Shown here: in pieces, positions 35,532-46,497 of the stretch | How the letters are laid out: every line of letters starts with the position of its first letter | How positions within the stretch are numbered: position 1 is the first letter of the stretch | From: Phymorhynchus buccinoides | Taxonomy: Eukaryota > Mollusca > Gastropoda > Neogastropoda > Raphitomidae | Assembly: GCA_017654935.2 (NCBI GenBank) | Contig: CM065712.1 | Location: forward strand, 27,228,030-27,292,029 | Direction: 5' to 3' | DNA: 64,000 bases | The notes under the pieces: generated by a model | Database searches by the model: none | The model's input: the letters and a program-made list of their open reading frames with translations, nothing else | Told to the model about the DNA's origin: nothing | Translations under genes and position numbers: made by a program

Positions 35532-35807
35532 TTAGGTTTCAACTATGACAGAACAGTGTACAATGGACTGAGGAGGCTCTATGTGGACTTCAGGAAGAGG
35601 GAGGGAACCGCTGTGTGTGCATCGTATCTACGTTGCAAGCGGGTTCGCGAACCACCCACTGGCAACCCGGTAAACACCGCGTTTAACGAGTTGAGTGAGT
35701 GAGTCACGGGTTTTTAGAGAAAAGCTTCAACCAAGGTCTTTCTCTCTCTCTCTCCCTTTCTTGTCATCAAAGACAGATAATGAAGTCAGAGAACATCTGC
35801 AAAGAAG

Positions 35808-35884
35808 AAGACGAATAATAATAATAATAATAAGAAGAAGAATAAGAATAATAATAATAAGAAGAAGAAGAAGAATAATAATAA

Positions 35885-35915
<31 letters not shown>

Positions 35916-36530
35916 AAGAAAGAAGAATAAGAAGAAGAAAGAATGAAGAAGAAGAAGAAGAAGAAGAAGAAGAAGAAGAAGAAGAAGAAGAAGAAGAAGA
36001 AGAAGAAGAAGAAGAAGAAGAAGAAGAAGAAGAAGAAGAAGAAGAAGAAGAAGATGAAGAAGAAGAAGAAGAAGAAGAAGAAGAAGAAGATGAAGAAGAA
36101 GAAGAGAAGAAGAAGAAGAAGAAGAAGAAGAAGAAGAAGAAGAAGAAGAAGAAGAAGAAGAAGAAGAAGAAGAAGAAGAAGAAAGAAGAAGAAGAAGAAG
36201 AAGAAGAAGAAGAAGAAGAAGAAGAAGAAGAAGAAGAAGAGAAGAAGAAGAAGAAGAAGAAGAAGAAGAAGAAGAAGAAGAAGAAGAAGAAGAAGAAGAA
36301 GAAGAAGAAGAAGAAGAAGAAGAAGAAGAAGAAGAAGAAGATGAAGAAGAAGAAGAAGAAGAAGAAAGAAGAAGAAGAAGAAGAAGAAGAAGAAGGACCG
36401 GAGAAGAAGACGAATAATAATAAGAAGAAAAAAAAGAAAAAGAAGATGAAGAAGAAAAAAAAGAAGAAGAAGATGAAGAAGAAAAAAGAGAAGAAAAAGA
36501 AAAAGAGAAGGACAAAAAGAAGGTGGTTTC
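35808..36530. repeat. (GAA)n/(AAG)n tract of about 700 bp
   Basis: Almost pure GAA with scattered ATG, AAT and G/A interruptions. The very long Lys, Glu, Ser, Leu or Phe ORFs are artefacts. Intron 6. Confidence 0.95.
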
Positions 36531-36772
36531 ATAAAAATTAAACAAAACAAACAAAACTTTTAAAATGTATCTTGAAAAACTGCAACGTCTTAACACACAT
36601 ACACAAAAAAAAGTCTGTTTCGCCCCAAACACAACCACCACCATCACCCCCAAAAAAAAAAAACTCTGAAGAAAAAAATAACTCTTTGGTTGCTCCGGTA
36701 TTGTAGACAAGAAATCATGTTAACATCAATCTCCTGCCTAAATAGAAACAAACATAAAAACAACGCACAAAA

Positions 36773-39700
36773 AACGGTCACACACGTAATGTACTCATCC
36801 CTAGCTGATGCACTTGTGCCATAGTGCTCGAGCGTTTCCGCTGTTGGGATGATCCCTGGAGTCTGTTAGCCAGGGTAAACCAACCATTACCAACATTGGG
36901 ATGGATGAACGGAGTAGAGCGTTTCCGCTGTTGGGATGATCCCTGGAGTCTTTTAGCCAGGGCAAACCAACCGTTACCAACCAACATTGGGATGGATGAA
37001 CGGAGTAGAGCGTTTCCGCTGTTGGGATGATCCCTGGAGTCTTTTAGCCAGGGCAAACCAACCGTTACCAACCAACATTGGGATGGATGAACGGAGTAGA
37101 GCGTTTCCGCTGTTGGGATGATCCCTGGAGTCTTTTAGCCAGGGCAAACCAACCATTACCAACCAACATTGGGATGGATGAACGGAGTAGAGCGTTTCCG
37201 CTGTTGGGATGATCCCTGGAGTCTTTTAGCCAGGGTAAACCAACCAACCAACATTGGGATGGATGAACGGAGTAGAGCGTTTCCGCTGTTGGGATGATCC
37301 CTGGAGTCTTTTAGCCAGGGTAAACGGAGTAGTAGAGCCCGCTGTTGGGACCGGAGTTTTTACCAACCAACATTGGGATGGATGAACGGAGTAGAGCGTT
37401 TCGCCCTGGAGTCTTTTCCGCTGTTGGGATGATCCCTGGAGTCTTTTAGCCAGGGTAAACCAACCAACCAACATTGGGATGGATGAACGGAGTAGAGCGT
37501 TTCCGCTGTTGGGATGATCCCTGGAGTCTTTTAGCCAGGGTAAACCAACCAACCAACATTGGGATGGATGAACGGAGTAGAGCGTTTCCGCTGTTGGGAT
37601 GATCCCTGGAGTCTTTTAGCCAGGGCAAACCAACCAACCAACATTGGGATGGATGAACGGAGTAGAGCGTTTCCGCTGTTGGGATGATCCCTGGAGTCTT
37701 TTAGCCAGGGCAAACCAACCGTAGACCAGGGGTAAACCCAACATTGGGATGGATGAACAGAGTAGAGCGTTTCCGCTGTTGGGATGATCCCTGGAGTCTT
37801 TTAGCCAGGGTAAACCAACCAACCAACATTGGGATGGATGAACGGAGTAGAGCGTTTCCGCTGTTGGGATGATCCCTGGAGTCTTTTAGCCAGGGTAAAC
37901 CAACCAACATTGGGAACATTGGGATGGATGAACGGAGTAGGGATGGATGAACGGAGCGTTTCCGCTGTTGGGATGATCCCTGGAGTCTTTTAGCCAGGGT
38001 AAACCAACCAACCAACATTGGGATGGATGAACGGAGTAGAGCGTTTCCGCTGTTGGGATGATCCCTGGAGTCTTTTAGCCAGGGTAAACTTTTGGGATGC
38101 CAGAGCGTTTCCGCTGTTGGGATGATCCCTGGAGTCTTTTAGCCAGGGTAAACCAACCAACCAACATTGGGATGGATGACCGGAGTAGAGCGTTTCCGCT
38201 GTTGGGATGATCCCTGGATCTTTTAGCCAGGGTAAACAACCCAACCAACATTGGGATGGATGAACGGAGTAGAGCGTTTCCGCTGTTGGGATGATCCCTG
38301 GAGTCTTTTAGCCAGGGCAAAACCAACCAACCAACCCTGGACCAGGGTAAACCAACCAACCAACATTGGGATGGATGAACGGAGTAAAGCGTTTCCGCTG
38401 TTGGGATGATCCCTGGAGTCTTTTAGCCAGGGTAAACCAACCAACCAACATTGGGATGGATGAACAGAGTAGAGCGTTTCCGCTGTTGGGATGATCCCTG
38501 GAGTCTTTTAGCCAGGGTAAACCAACCAACCAACATTGGGATGGATGAACAGAGTAGAGCGTTTCCGCTGTTGGGATGATCCCTGGAGTCTTTTAGCCAG
38601 GGTAAACCAACCAACCAACATTGGGATGGATGAACGGAGTAGAGCGTTTCCGCTGTTGGGATGATCCCTGGAGTCTTTTAGCCAGGGTAAACCAACCAAC
38701 CAACATTGGGATGGATGAACGGAGTAGGGCGTTTCCGCTGTTGGGATGATCCCTGGAGTCTTTTAGCCAGGGTAAACCAACCAACCAACATTGGGATGGA
38801 TGAACGGAGTAGAGCGTTTCCGCTGTTGGGATGATCCCTGGAGTCTTTTAGCCAGGGCAAACCAACCGTTACCAACCAACATTGGGATGGATGAACAGAG
38901 TAGAGCAACCAACATTGGGATGGATGAACGGAGTAGAGCGTTTCCGCTGTTGGGATGATCCCTGGAGTCTTTTAGCCAGGGTAAACCAACCAACCAACAT
39001 TGGGATGGATGAACGGAGTAGAGCGTTTCCGCTGTTGGGATGATCCCTGGAGTCTTTTAGCCAGGGCAAACCAACCAACCAACATTGTTACCAACCAACA
39101 TTGGGATGGATGAACGGAGTAGAGCGTTTCCGCTGTTGGGATGATCCCTGGAGTCTTTTAGCCAGGGTAAACCAACCAACCAACATTGGGATGGATGAAC
39201 GGAGTAGAGCGTTTCCGCTGTTGGGAACCAACCAACCAACAACCAACATTGGGATGGATGAACGGAGTAGAGCGTTTCCGCTGTTGGGATGATCCCTGGA
39301 GTCTTTTAGCCAGGGTAAACCAACCAACCAACATTGGGATGGATGAACGGAGTAGAGCGTTTCCGCTGTTGGGATGATCCCTGGAGTCTTTTAGCCAGGG
39401 TAAACCAACCAACCAACATTGGGATGGATGAACGGAGTAGTAGAGCGTTTCCGCTGTTGGGATGATCCCTGGAGTCTTTTAGCCAGGGCAAACCAACCAA
39501 CCAACATTGGGATGGATGAACGGAGTAGAGCGTTTCCGCTGTTGGGATGATCCCTGGAGTCTTTTAGCCAGGGCAAACCAACCAACCAACATTGGGATGG
39601 ATGAACGGAGTAGAGCGTTTCCGCTGTTGGGATGATCCCTGGAGTCCTTTAGCCAGGGTAAACCAACCAACCAACATTGGGATGGATGAACGGAGTAGAG

Positions 39701-39785
39701 CGTTTCCGCTGTTGGGATGATCCCTGGAGTCTGTTAGCCAGGGTAAACCAACCAACCAACATTGGGATGGATGAATGGAGTAGAG
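36773..39785. repeat. 85-bp satellite, about 34 copies (intron 6)
   Basis: Unit: CCAACCAACCAACATTGGGA, TGGATGAACGGAGTAGAGCG, TTTCCGCTGTTGGGATGATC, CCTGGAGTCTTTTAGCCAGG, GTAAA. CCCTGGAGTCTTTTAGCCAGGG can fold as a hairpin. Copies differ by few bases, with occasional truncated or rearranged units (37320-37420, 37900-37960, 38870-38930, 39215-39245). The first unit (36773-36870) keeps upstream SINE-like text. Confidence 0.95.
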
Positions 39786-39805
39786 GCACGGACGAAACAA
39801 AAGCA

Positions 39806-40566
39806 CATTGGAACCTCACTTATAAGACCTTGCAACGGAGGTCATTTTAATACCGTATTTTTCGGACTATAAGGCGATATTTTTTTCCTCCAATTTCGAC
39901 CTATGCGCCTAATAAACGAGGGCGGCCCTATAAGTGAACAAAATCGTGAGAAGAGAGGCAACGATTGCCGTACTCGGTACAGTCTACTGTGAGTCACAAC
40001 ATCGAAAGTGGTAACGAGTCGCCGATACGACGAATACTCGCGTTAAAATGCTTCAAAATCCCTGTTATCGTCCGAGATGCCGTCCAACAGATGCCACAAC
40101 CCTTCGTTGGATGTAAAAAGCATCGTTGTAGAGCTTAAAATGCCATAATTCTACCAGTTTTCGCGAAGAATTGGCCAAACACAACAACCGGAAGTCGCAA
40201 AAACGGAAGTTTCGATTATTTGAGAAGGGAACCAACTCTCGTTTATGACAACAAAATGGCGGTCGGTAATCGTTTACAGGACGTGTACGGGCTTCAAACT
40301 TCCACTTTCTGTTGCGAGGTGTGTATCGCCTTATAAACGAGGGCGCCTTTTACTTGGATTTTGTCAGATTTTTCTTGAAAATTGCCCTATTCGCCTTATA
40401 CACAGCAGCGCCTAATGAGCCGAAAAATACAGTACTTACAAAGAAGGGAAATGTCACTGTATGGTCCCCTGAAGATGGGAAAGCAACAAAAAAAAAGAAA
40501 AAAAGGGCAATGTCTTAGAGAAGCAGGTCTTATGTGGGAGGGAGTCTTATAAGGGAGGTTCCACTG
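39806..40566 (-). mobile_element. Family A MITE interrupted by family F
   Basis: Left end decayed to CATTGGAACCTCACTTATAA; right end AAGGGAGGTTCCACTG|TA. The core text is split at its internal TA by the element 39853-40432. Intron 5/6 region, next to exon 6. Confidence 0.8.
39853..40432. mobile_element. CCGTATTTTTCGG MITE, family F, copy 2
   Basis: 580 bp, ends CCGTATTTTTCGG and CCGAAAAATACAG, with TA on both sides (39851-39852, 40433-40434). Joining the flanks restores the family A text ATTTTAATACTTACAAAG, which proves the insertion point and the TA target duplication. Confidence 0.88.
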
Positions 40567-40651
40567 TAATCAGGAAAAAGCAGTGAAGAGAGTCACTGAC
40601 GTTTACTTTCCTATCAACGCTGTTCAGAAGAGAAAAAAAAGCCAAACTTAC

Positions 40652-40697
40652 ACATTCGTGGCGAGGAAATATCCCGTCTGGGCAAACTCGGTTTTCG
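40652..40697 (-). CDS. CCNT: Cyclin T exon 6 (46-base microexon)
   Basis: A very short exon between GCTACAG|CG and ATGT|GTAAGT. It completes an Ala codon (G|CG), reads KTEFAQTGYFLATN and leaves GT for a Val completed by exon 7. It matches KDLAQTSYFMATN of vertebrate cyclin T, and both splice phases fit its neighbours exactly. It was found by searching the 11-kb interval between exons 5 and 7 for the missing block. Confidence 0.9.
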
Positions 40698-40923
40698 CTG
40701 TAGCCCCCAAAGTTGGTAGACGCACATGCAGCATAGCAGCACAGGACCGCCATGCGAAAGAAAGGAAAAAAAACAAAAGGAAAAAAGATTAGCCTTCTAC
40801 TACTAGACACTCCAACATACCGGCATCAAGGCAAAACGAATAACAGCAATTCAGTGGAGAACTCTTATTAGTCTTAACCCTTTCAACGCTAGCCATTCCT
40901 CAGCCAAAATTGACCATTAACTC

Positions 40924-41281
40924 CAGGCATGGGAATTGTCAGTCTTTTGGCTGATTTCAGCTTTTTTCATGGTCCTCTTCAGTCTTTTTTTTTTTCAAGT
41001 TTCAGCTTTTTTGATGGTCCAAGAGGACATTTATGAAATAAAAAAAAGAAGCCCAATGAGTAAAACTTAGTTATTGGTTATAAATGAATGCAAAATGAAC
41101 TAAATATATCAGTCTTATCTCTAATACTGTTTTTAAGGCTTAGATAACAGAAGAAGCTTCATTTTCTGGGGGCTGTATCCCAACACACACGGTTTTCAGT
41201 TGTTTTTTTATTCCTTGTTCCTATGCCTGCTTCCAGACCCCAATTTTCAGTCTTTTTTGTCTTCTCTAATTCCCATGCCTG
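40924..41281. mobile_element. CAGG...CCTG MITE with 5-bp target duplication
   Basis: CAGGCATGGGAATTG and AATTCCCATGCCTG ends, flanked by AACTC at 40919-40923 and 41282-41286. Same ends as the 126-bp copy at 2186. Confidence 0.75.
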
Positions 41282-43099
41282 AACTCACTCTTTACTGGCC
41301 GATTGCTTCCCTTTACAACCGTTCAATACTACTGTACGCTATAGCGTACACAGCGTTTAACCATTCACAATTCACAACTCCGCAAAGCCTGGCAACCCAA
41401 ACTGGTATAGAAGTGTTCCTCTACGGTCCCTTAATTAATAGTTTTCAACCAATGAAATCACTTTCCGTCTATTTTTAGTACCGCAATGAATAAAAACGAG
41501 TCACTACCCCACTCTTCGTCTTCTTTGTCATGCTTTTTTTAAAATCTGCTAATAATAAAAATTTTACATTCGAATTATAACATCTGCTAGCTTTTACCGC
41601 AAACCGTAAACAATACCGCAAATTTTCAAAACTGTGCGGTTAAGCATTATTTTATAAATAATTTGTATGTAATGATGCAAACCCGCCTAGTATGGAACGC
41701 TTGTGCACGTCATGTACGCTATAGCGTACAATAGTAAAGTTACCATTAAACTTACCTGGATAGAGAAAAGATTTCGTCTGCAATATTGGGGATTCCTCTT
41801 TGACATGCATAAAACAGGGCCTGTCCTTACCTCCCAAAATGAAGAACATAAGGTCACTGGATACCAGACCCTCATGTGATGCCCTTTAGTGACATGGGTG
41901 TTAAATCACAAAGAAGAAAAATCTTCAACCACAATGAGTGGCCTCCACCCACCCCGTCCAAAATGGCCTCTTTTTTCTTCTTTGTTGTGCAGTAAAAAAT
42001 AAATAGAGCTATTTCCTTTGTTGTGAGTGAAACTCCTTTTGGTAAACTGCATACAAATTTTAAAATAAATAAATAAAAAGACTTGTATTGTGGAAATTTC
42101 GTGTAAACAATTTGGCCCTTCTCTTTCACTGAAAGCATTTAACTTCCAGTGCCTCTGCCAAGGAGGAATCGCCGATTTGACGGTTTGATTTCTACATTTC
42201 TAGGAAACCAGAGCAAAGTGAGTGTTAACACTCAGAGTTAGGCAATTTTGCAGTAAGCGTGTATGGGAGGACATCGGCTGACTGGTATCTATCATGACAG
42301 AAAGTACAGAAGCACCTGGAAAAGCGGAAGTGATCACCATAGATACGTTGCAAATATGCCGTTCTCTTTTCTGACTTGGGTACGTCTGTACAAAGATGGC
42401 GGCGCCAAGTCCAGGTGAGATTTTCACAGTCAATTAAGCTTCGTTTTTGATAAGACAATGACTTGCCTCAAGCGTGCGAAGCTAAGCAACAACATTTTAA
42501 TGTTGTTATGCATTGTTTTTTGATTGATAAACTAGTTATGTATCATTTAGTTGTGTTTTTTCATCACTCACGATTGAGATCAGCAGATTGCATTTTTATA
42601 GAAAAAATTAGATGTGTAAGTTCTTAATAAAATACTGAGACGTTTTTTTGCGTTTTTCTCAAAATACTGTAAAATGAGTTAGGCAAATGTTCTTCATTTT
42701 TTTTTTTTTTTTTTTTTTTTTTAATTACTTTTTTTTTTTTTTTTTAACATTTTTTTTTAATACGTACAACAACTCATAGAAACACATAAAATAAGGAGAA
42801 GGAGCTTGCAATTAAGCTTGTTACATATCAAGTTAACATGTGGAAAACAAAATGAACAAAAACGGATACAAATACGAACAGAGCGTTGCCTACACAAACA
42901 ACAAAGCATAAAGTACACTGTCAAGTAATGCAGTAGTTGTGTACTGACAGTGCTCACTCTACAATGTTTGGTCCAAACAGGTGTCTATGGGTCGCATAAT
43001 TTATACATAGATGAAACGTTGTGACAGAGACTCGTTCTTTAGGGCCTGAATATAACTAATTGATTGCACAATGCGGTTTAATCTTCATTGACGAACAGA
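41282..43099. other. Intron 5 DNA, mostly unassigned
   Basis: 41740-41905 is a family B fragment (AATATTGGGGATTCCTCTTT, GACATGGGTGTTAA). 41930-42230 carries part of family C text (TTGTGAGTGAAACTCCTTTT, GCCAAGGAGGAATCG). Long T runs at 42699-42745. 42394 has AAAGATGGCGGCG. No gene. Confidence 0.5.
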
Positions 43100-43205
43100 G
43101 ATTTATTTATGTTCTTCATTTTGGGAGTTAAGGAAAGGCCCTATTTCATGCATGTCACAGAGGAATCACCAATATTGCAGACGAAATCTTTTCTTTACCC
43201 AGGTA
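43100..43205 (-). mobile_element. Family B MITE fragment next to exon 5
   Basis: Inverted copy of GGAATCACCAATATTGCAGA-type text and TTCTTCATTTTGGGAGTTAA, shared with 2780-2870 and 41755-41845. Ends about 35 bases from the exon 5 donor. Confidence 0.65.
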
Positions 43206-43239
43206 AGTTTAAACAAGCAACAACAAAAAAAGGACTCAC

Positions 43240-43302
43240 CCTCAAACATCTGGCAGATCTTCACGACGATGGTGTGGGGATGCTCCACGGTCACGTCGAA
43301 GC
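43240..43302 (-). CDS. CCNT: Cyclin T exon 5 (linker to cyclin box 2)
   Basis: A 63-base exon between GTGCAG|GC and GAGG|GTGAGT. With the carried base it reads GFDVTVEHPHTIVVKICQMF then E. The V-E-H-P-H-T string matches IDHPHT at the same place in vertebrate cyclin T. Phase 1 in and 1 out. Confidence 0.93.
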
Positions 43303-43761
43303 CTGCACACCACAGGAAACACTGGAATAGCGCACGTTAAAGCACCCTCCGACAACAAGGCCCTCAAAAACCAGTGCCAATAGGCATGGTTCGGAAATAA
43401 TCAAGGGGAGCAATGTCATGGTGTGTAGGAGCTATCTTGCCTAATTCAATCGGTCAAACAGGGGAAGTTACTCTGCCATCAGGTAAACCCCCAGCCCTCG
43501 CTTCGTGTGCTTGAGGAGACACACAGCATGTAGAACGCAGTGCGTCATTCTGAAATTGATGTCATTCATATTTTTACGTCACAGTTTGCAAGTTCTTTAT
43601 ACTCTGTAGCAACTGGTCACCCCTTATTTACCTACAAAATGTTTGCAAGTCGCTGACTCGCATCCTACGGTTTTAAGCTTCGTGGTATTTGACCCAGTAA
43701 TGAAGGTAAACAACTCTTCACGGCTGCTGTGTCTATATCCTTCTCACTACTGAGTGAAACC
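43303..43761. other. Intron 4 DNA, no gene recognised
   Basis: Unassigned; TTAAAGCACCCTCCGAC at 43339 resembles a lone end of family C. Confidence 0.4.
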
Positions 43762-44120
43762 GAGTATCCTTTCTGTCAAAGATTATGATTGGCTGACTCT
43801 AGCTTTGTCCAATCACACTCGGGAGCACAAATTCAAGAAGTTCCGATCTCGGATCTGGTCACCACATCTGACGGCTTTGTGAGTTCCGTTTCACTTCTTG
43901 AACCATTGCATGTATTCTTAGCCTTGCAAACATCCTTCCTTGATAGGCCACGAAACCACGAAATAAAACTACGCCTTAGGAGCCCTACAACAGAACGAGA
44001 ATCACTGGATGTGGGCATTGAAGACAGTGTGCGGTTGGAAACGAAAATTTGTGCTCCTGAGTGTGATTGGACAAAGCTAGAGTCATCAGCCAATCAGAAT
44101 CTTTGACAGAAAGGATACTC
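43762..44120. mobile_element. Foldback MITE with about 75-bp inverted ends
   Basis: Left GAGTATCCTTTCTGTCAAAG through CTAGCTTTGTCCAATCACAC is repeated inverted at 44046-44120 with few mismatches. 359 bp. Overlapping ORFs on both strands come from the symmetry. Confidence 0.85.
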
Positions 44121-44139
44121 ATCCTGATGTAAAGGAAAA

Positions 44140-44300
44140 CTTATCACTTGCCGAGGTGGTTTAGCTGAACCTTTCGAACTGGACTTTCCAACACCACTCG
44201 GTGATCTCAACAACAACAAGAAGAAGTTAGGGCCTACCTACCTACCTACCCCATTTTATTTGGACATGTTACCGCAACCACACCTTTTTTGTGTGTGTGC
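44140..44300 (+). repeat. Dispersed repeat shared with 49021-49315
   Basis: CACTTGCCGAGGTGGTTTAG, AACACCACTCGGTGATCTCA and TTAGGGCCTACCTACCTACC recur inverted at 49.0-49.3 kb. Type unknown. Confidence 0.6.
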
Positions 44301-44880
44301 CTTAAGTAAAAGCACGTTCGTTTTCATTTTTATGCGCGAGTTGGGCCGCACTGTTCGCGATTTCATGCATCCTGGGGGGGGAAATATGCGGGAATCCCGC
44401 AAGACCGCGCTCTAGAATCAACACTGCCACTGTATACATTTTGATTTATCCCAACCACAACTGTTCCATCCCATACAAAATCAAGCTATAGTTAAAAGAT
44501 TGAATCTAGAAACCTTAGATAAAACCTGCACCAAGCATTAATTTGTAAATAATATGTGGGCGGTGTGTTCTTCATTGTATTCTTAATATATTTCTTCCAT
44601 CAGATTTATGGTAAAAACTTACTTTGTTGAGCAGTAGCATACAACATTATTTAGTAGAAAATGTTCTTGAATAATACACTTAGTATCGCAAACATAAACA
44701 AAATTGCCCATGAGTGAAACTCTAGCAATATCCACTGAACATAAGTAATTTAGTCACATACTACAACATATTCTTGACTGTTATTTATGAAAAGTAACTC
44801 ATAGTAAGCTAAAGTTGGCTTGAATTTTTTTAATGAAAATGTAGATGAACTACCGAAACAGCTGTGCAACAGAGACTTAC

Positions 44881-44947
44881 CGATGATCTTGAGGATCAGG
44901 TTCTCTGCACGCTTCCAGTCCTCGATCGCCATGCTGACTTCCATTGT
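44881..44947 (-). CDS. CCNT: Cyclin T exon 4 (end of cyclin box 1)
   Basis: A 67-base exon between TTCCAG|ACAATG and ATCG|GTAAGT. It reads TMEVSMAIEDWKRAENLILK then II plus a first Gly base, matching the helix ending in LQTLG(F) of known cyclin T. Phase is 0 in, 1 out, as needed by exon 5. Confidence 0.9.
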
Positions 44948-44964
44948 CTGGAAGAACCCACACA

Positions 44965-45035
44965 ACAATAATAATAATAATAATAATTAACATTTATAGC
45001 GCCTAATCTTAAAAAAGCCCTAAGCGCTTACAATA
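44965..45035 (-). mobile_element. L2/SINE-type 3' tail, inverted
   Basis: (AAT)n, then the inverse of TAAGCGCTTAGGGC and GGCGCTATAAATGTTAATTA. Lies 18 bases from the exon 4 acceptor. A CA repeat follows at 45090-45235. Confidence 0.55.
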
Positions 45036-45299
45036 ATAATTGAATAAACCAGCAAGCAATATAAATAAACAACAAATATATATTATACACACACACACGC
45101 GTGCGCGCACGCACACACTAAAGTCTAAACACAGACACATGCACGCACTAAACACACACACACACACACACGAACGCACCACACACACACAAACGCACCA
45201 CACACACACACACAAACGCACCACACACACAACAACAAAATAACAAGATGACAGGGCCACACCAACGTGATCCCAGTTCATGCATTTTTTACTCATCAT

Positions 45300-45690
45300 C
45301 ACATGGGTGTAGAGTGGCACAGTGGTAACGCGTTCGCTTCGTGTCAAGTAAACCCGAGTTCAAACCTGGGTACAGGGGATTTTTCCTCTCACTTTGCACT
45401 AGGCCTTGCGGTCTGAATGTGGAGTCTTTCGGATGAGATGATAAATCAGAGGTCCCATGTGCCCATGCACTTAGCACATGTTAAACCCAGTGGCAACGGA
45501 AAAGTTGTCATTTGGTCAAAATTTACACACCCCGTCCTTCCTCAATTACACAAGACATCGCATGCACACACACACAAAAGGGTGACGCGCCTCTGGCAGC
45601 GACGCGCTCTCCAGGTGGGAGCAACCCGAATTTCACAGAGATGCCTCTGTGACTATAAAGTACCTAATACCTTTATCCTTGCCTCCCTTC
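45300..45690 (+). mobile_element. tRNA-derived SINE
   Basis: A-box-like TGGCACAGTGGT and a perfect B box GTTCAAACC within 60 bases, then the body GTCTGAATGTGGAGTCTTTC, GGATGAGATGATAAATCAGA, GGTCCCATGTGCCC and CACTTAGCACATG, which I recognise as a SINE central domain common in molluscs and other invertebrates. Intron 3. Confidence 0.75.
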
Positions 45691-45744
45691 ATATCAACCC
45701 CATCGAGCTTTTCACCTCATCACCACATTCAGAGAGAAAGGCTC

Positions 45745-46178
45745 ACTTCCCACATCATCATCGTCACCACCGCCATCATCATCACCATCATCCTCATCGT
45801 CACCATCATCATCGTCTTGTTCATCATCATCACCACCATCATCATCGTCACCACCACCACCATCATCATTATTATCATCACCATCGTCGTGTTCATCATC
45901 ACCACCATCATCATCATCACCACCATCATCATGACCATCATCACCATGATCGTGTTCATCATCATCATCATCACCACCACCATCATCATCGTCACCACCA
46001 CGATCATTCTCATTGTCACCATCATCATCGTCGTGTTCATCATCATCACCATCATCATTGTTACCACTACCAGTACCACCATCATCATCACCATCGTCGT
46101 GTTCATCATCACCATCATTCATCATCACCACCATCATCATCATCACCACCATCATCATCATCACCACCATCATCACTC
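45745..46178. repeat. Compound CAT/CAC trinucleotide repeat abutting exon 3 donor
   Basis: About 430 bases of CATCATCAC-type repeats ending two bases from the exon 3 donor. The Asp/Met, His or Ile-rich ORFs are artefacts. Confidence 0.95.
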
Positions 46179-46180
46179 AC

Positions 46181-46324
46181 CTCTTTTTCCTGCTGGTTGG
46201 AGTAAGAGCGGTAGCTGGGAAGGTGCGACGCACACATTCTGTTCTTCCAGAGGATGATGTGCTCCAGCTTGCGCGGCTTCTCCTCCACTTTGGCCGCGGT
46301 GAACAGACACGCCCCTGCGATCAC
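46181..46324 (-). CDS. CCNT: Cyclin T exon 3 (cyclin box 1, KVEE block)
   Basis: A 144-base, phase-0 exon of 48 codons between CTGCAG|GTGATC and AAAGAG|GTGAGT. It begins VIAGACLFTAAKVEEKPRK and continues LEHIILWKNRM, then a more variable linker ending SNQQEKE. AAKVEEKPRKLEHII is the most diagnostic cyclin T block in the window. The donor directly abuts a long CAT-type repeat, and the acceptor region is repeated several times upstream (47.15-47.78 kb). Confidence 0.93.
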
Positions 46325-46497
46325 CTGCAGGTATGGGTACTGAAAGGAAAAGAATAATAAAAAAAATGTAAACAGGCTTCGTACAGAATTTTGGAAATAA
46401 AAATCCAGACTTTTTCCAGACCATTTCTGCAACTTTCCCATACCACAAAGAGGCCAGATGCACTCACCTCTCAGATGATGTCTGTGGCCTATAAAAG

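Noticed and set aside
35727..36710. Long Ser, Leu, Phe, Lys and Arg ORFs on both strands
   Set aside because: All frames of a (GAA)n tract are open; not coding.
36778..39806. Dozens of ORFs with GLPWLKDSRDHPNSGNAL-type repeats
   Set aside because: The 85-bp unit is open in more than one frame; 85 is not a multiple of three, so no long repeat protein is encoded.
43789..44106. 105- and 86-codon ORFs on opposite strands
   Set aside because: They share residues because they lie in a foldback MITE; no homology recognised.
45417..46257. Plus-strand His- or Ile-rich ORFs and minus-strand Asp-rich ORF
   Set aside because: Trinucleotide repeat artefacts next to exon 3.
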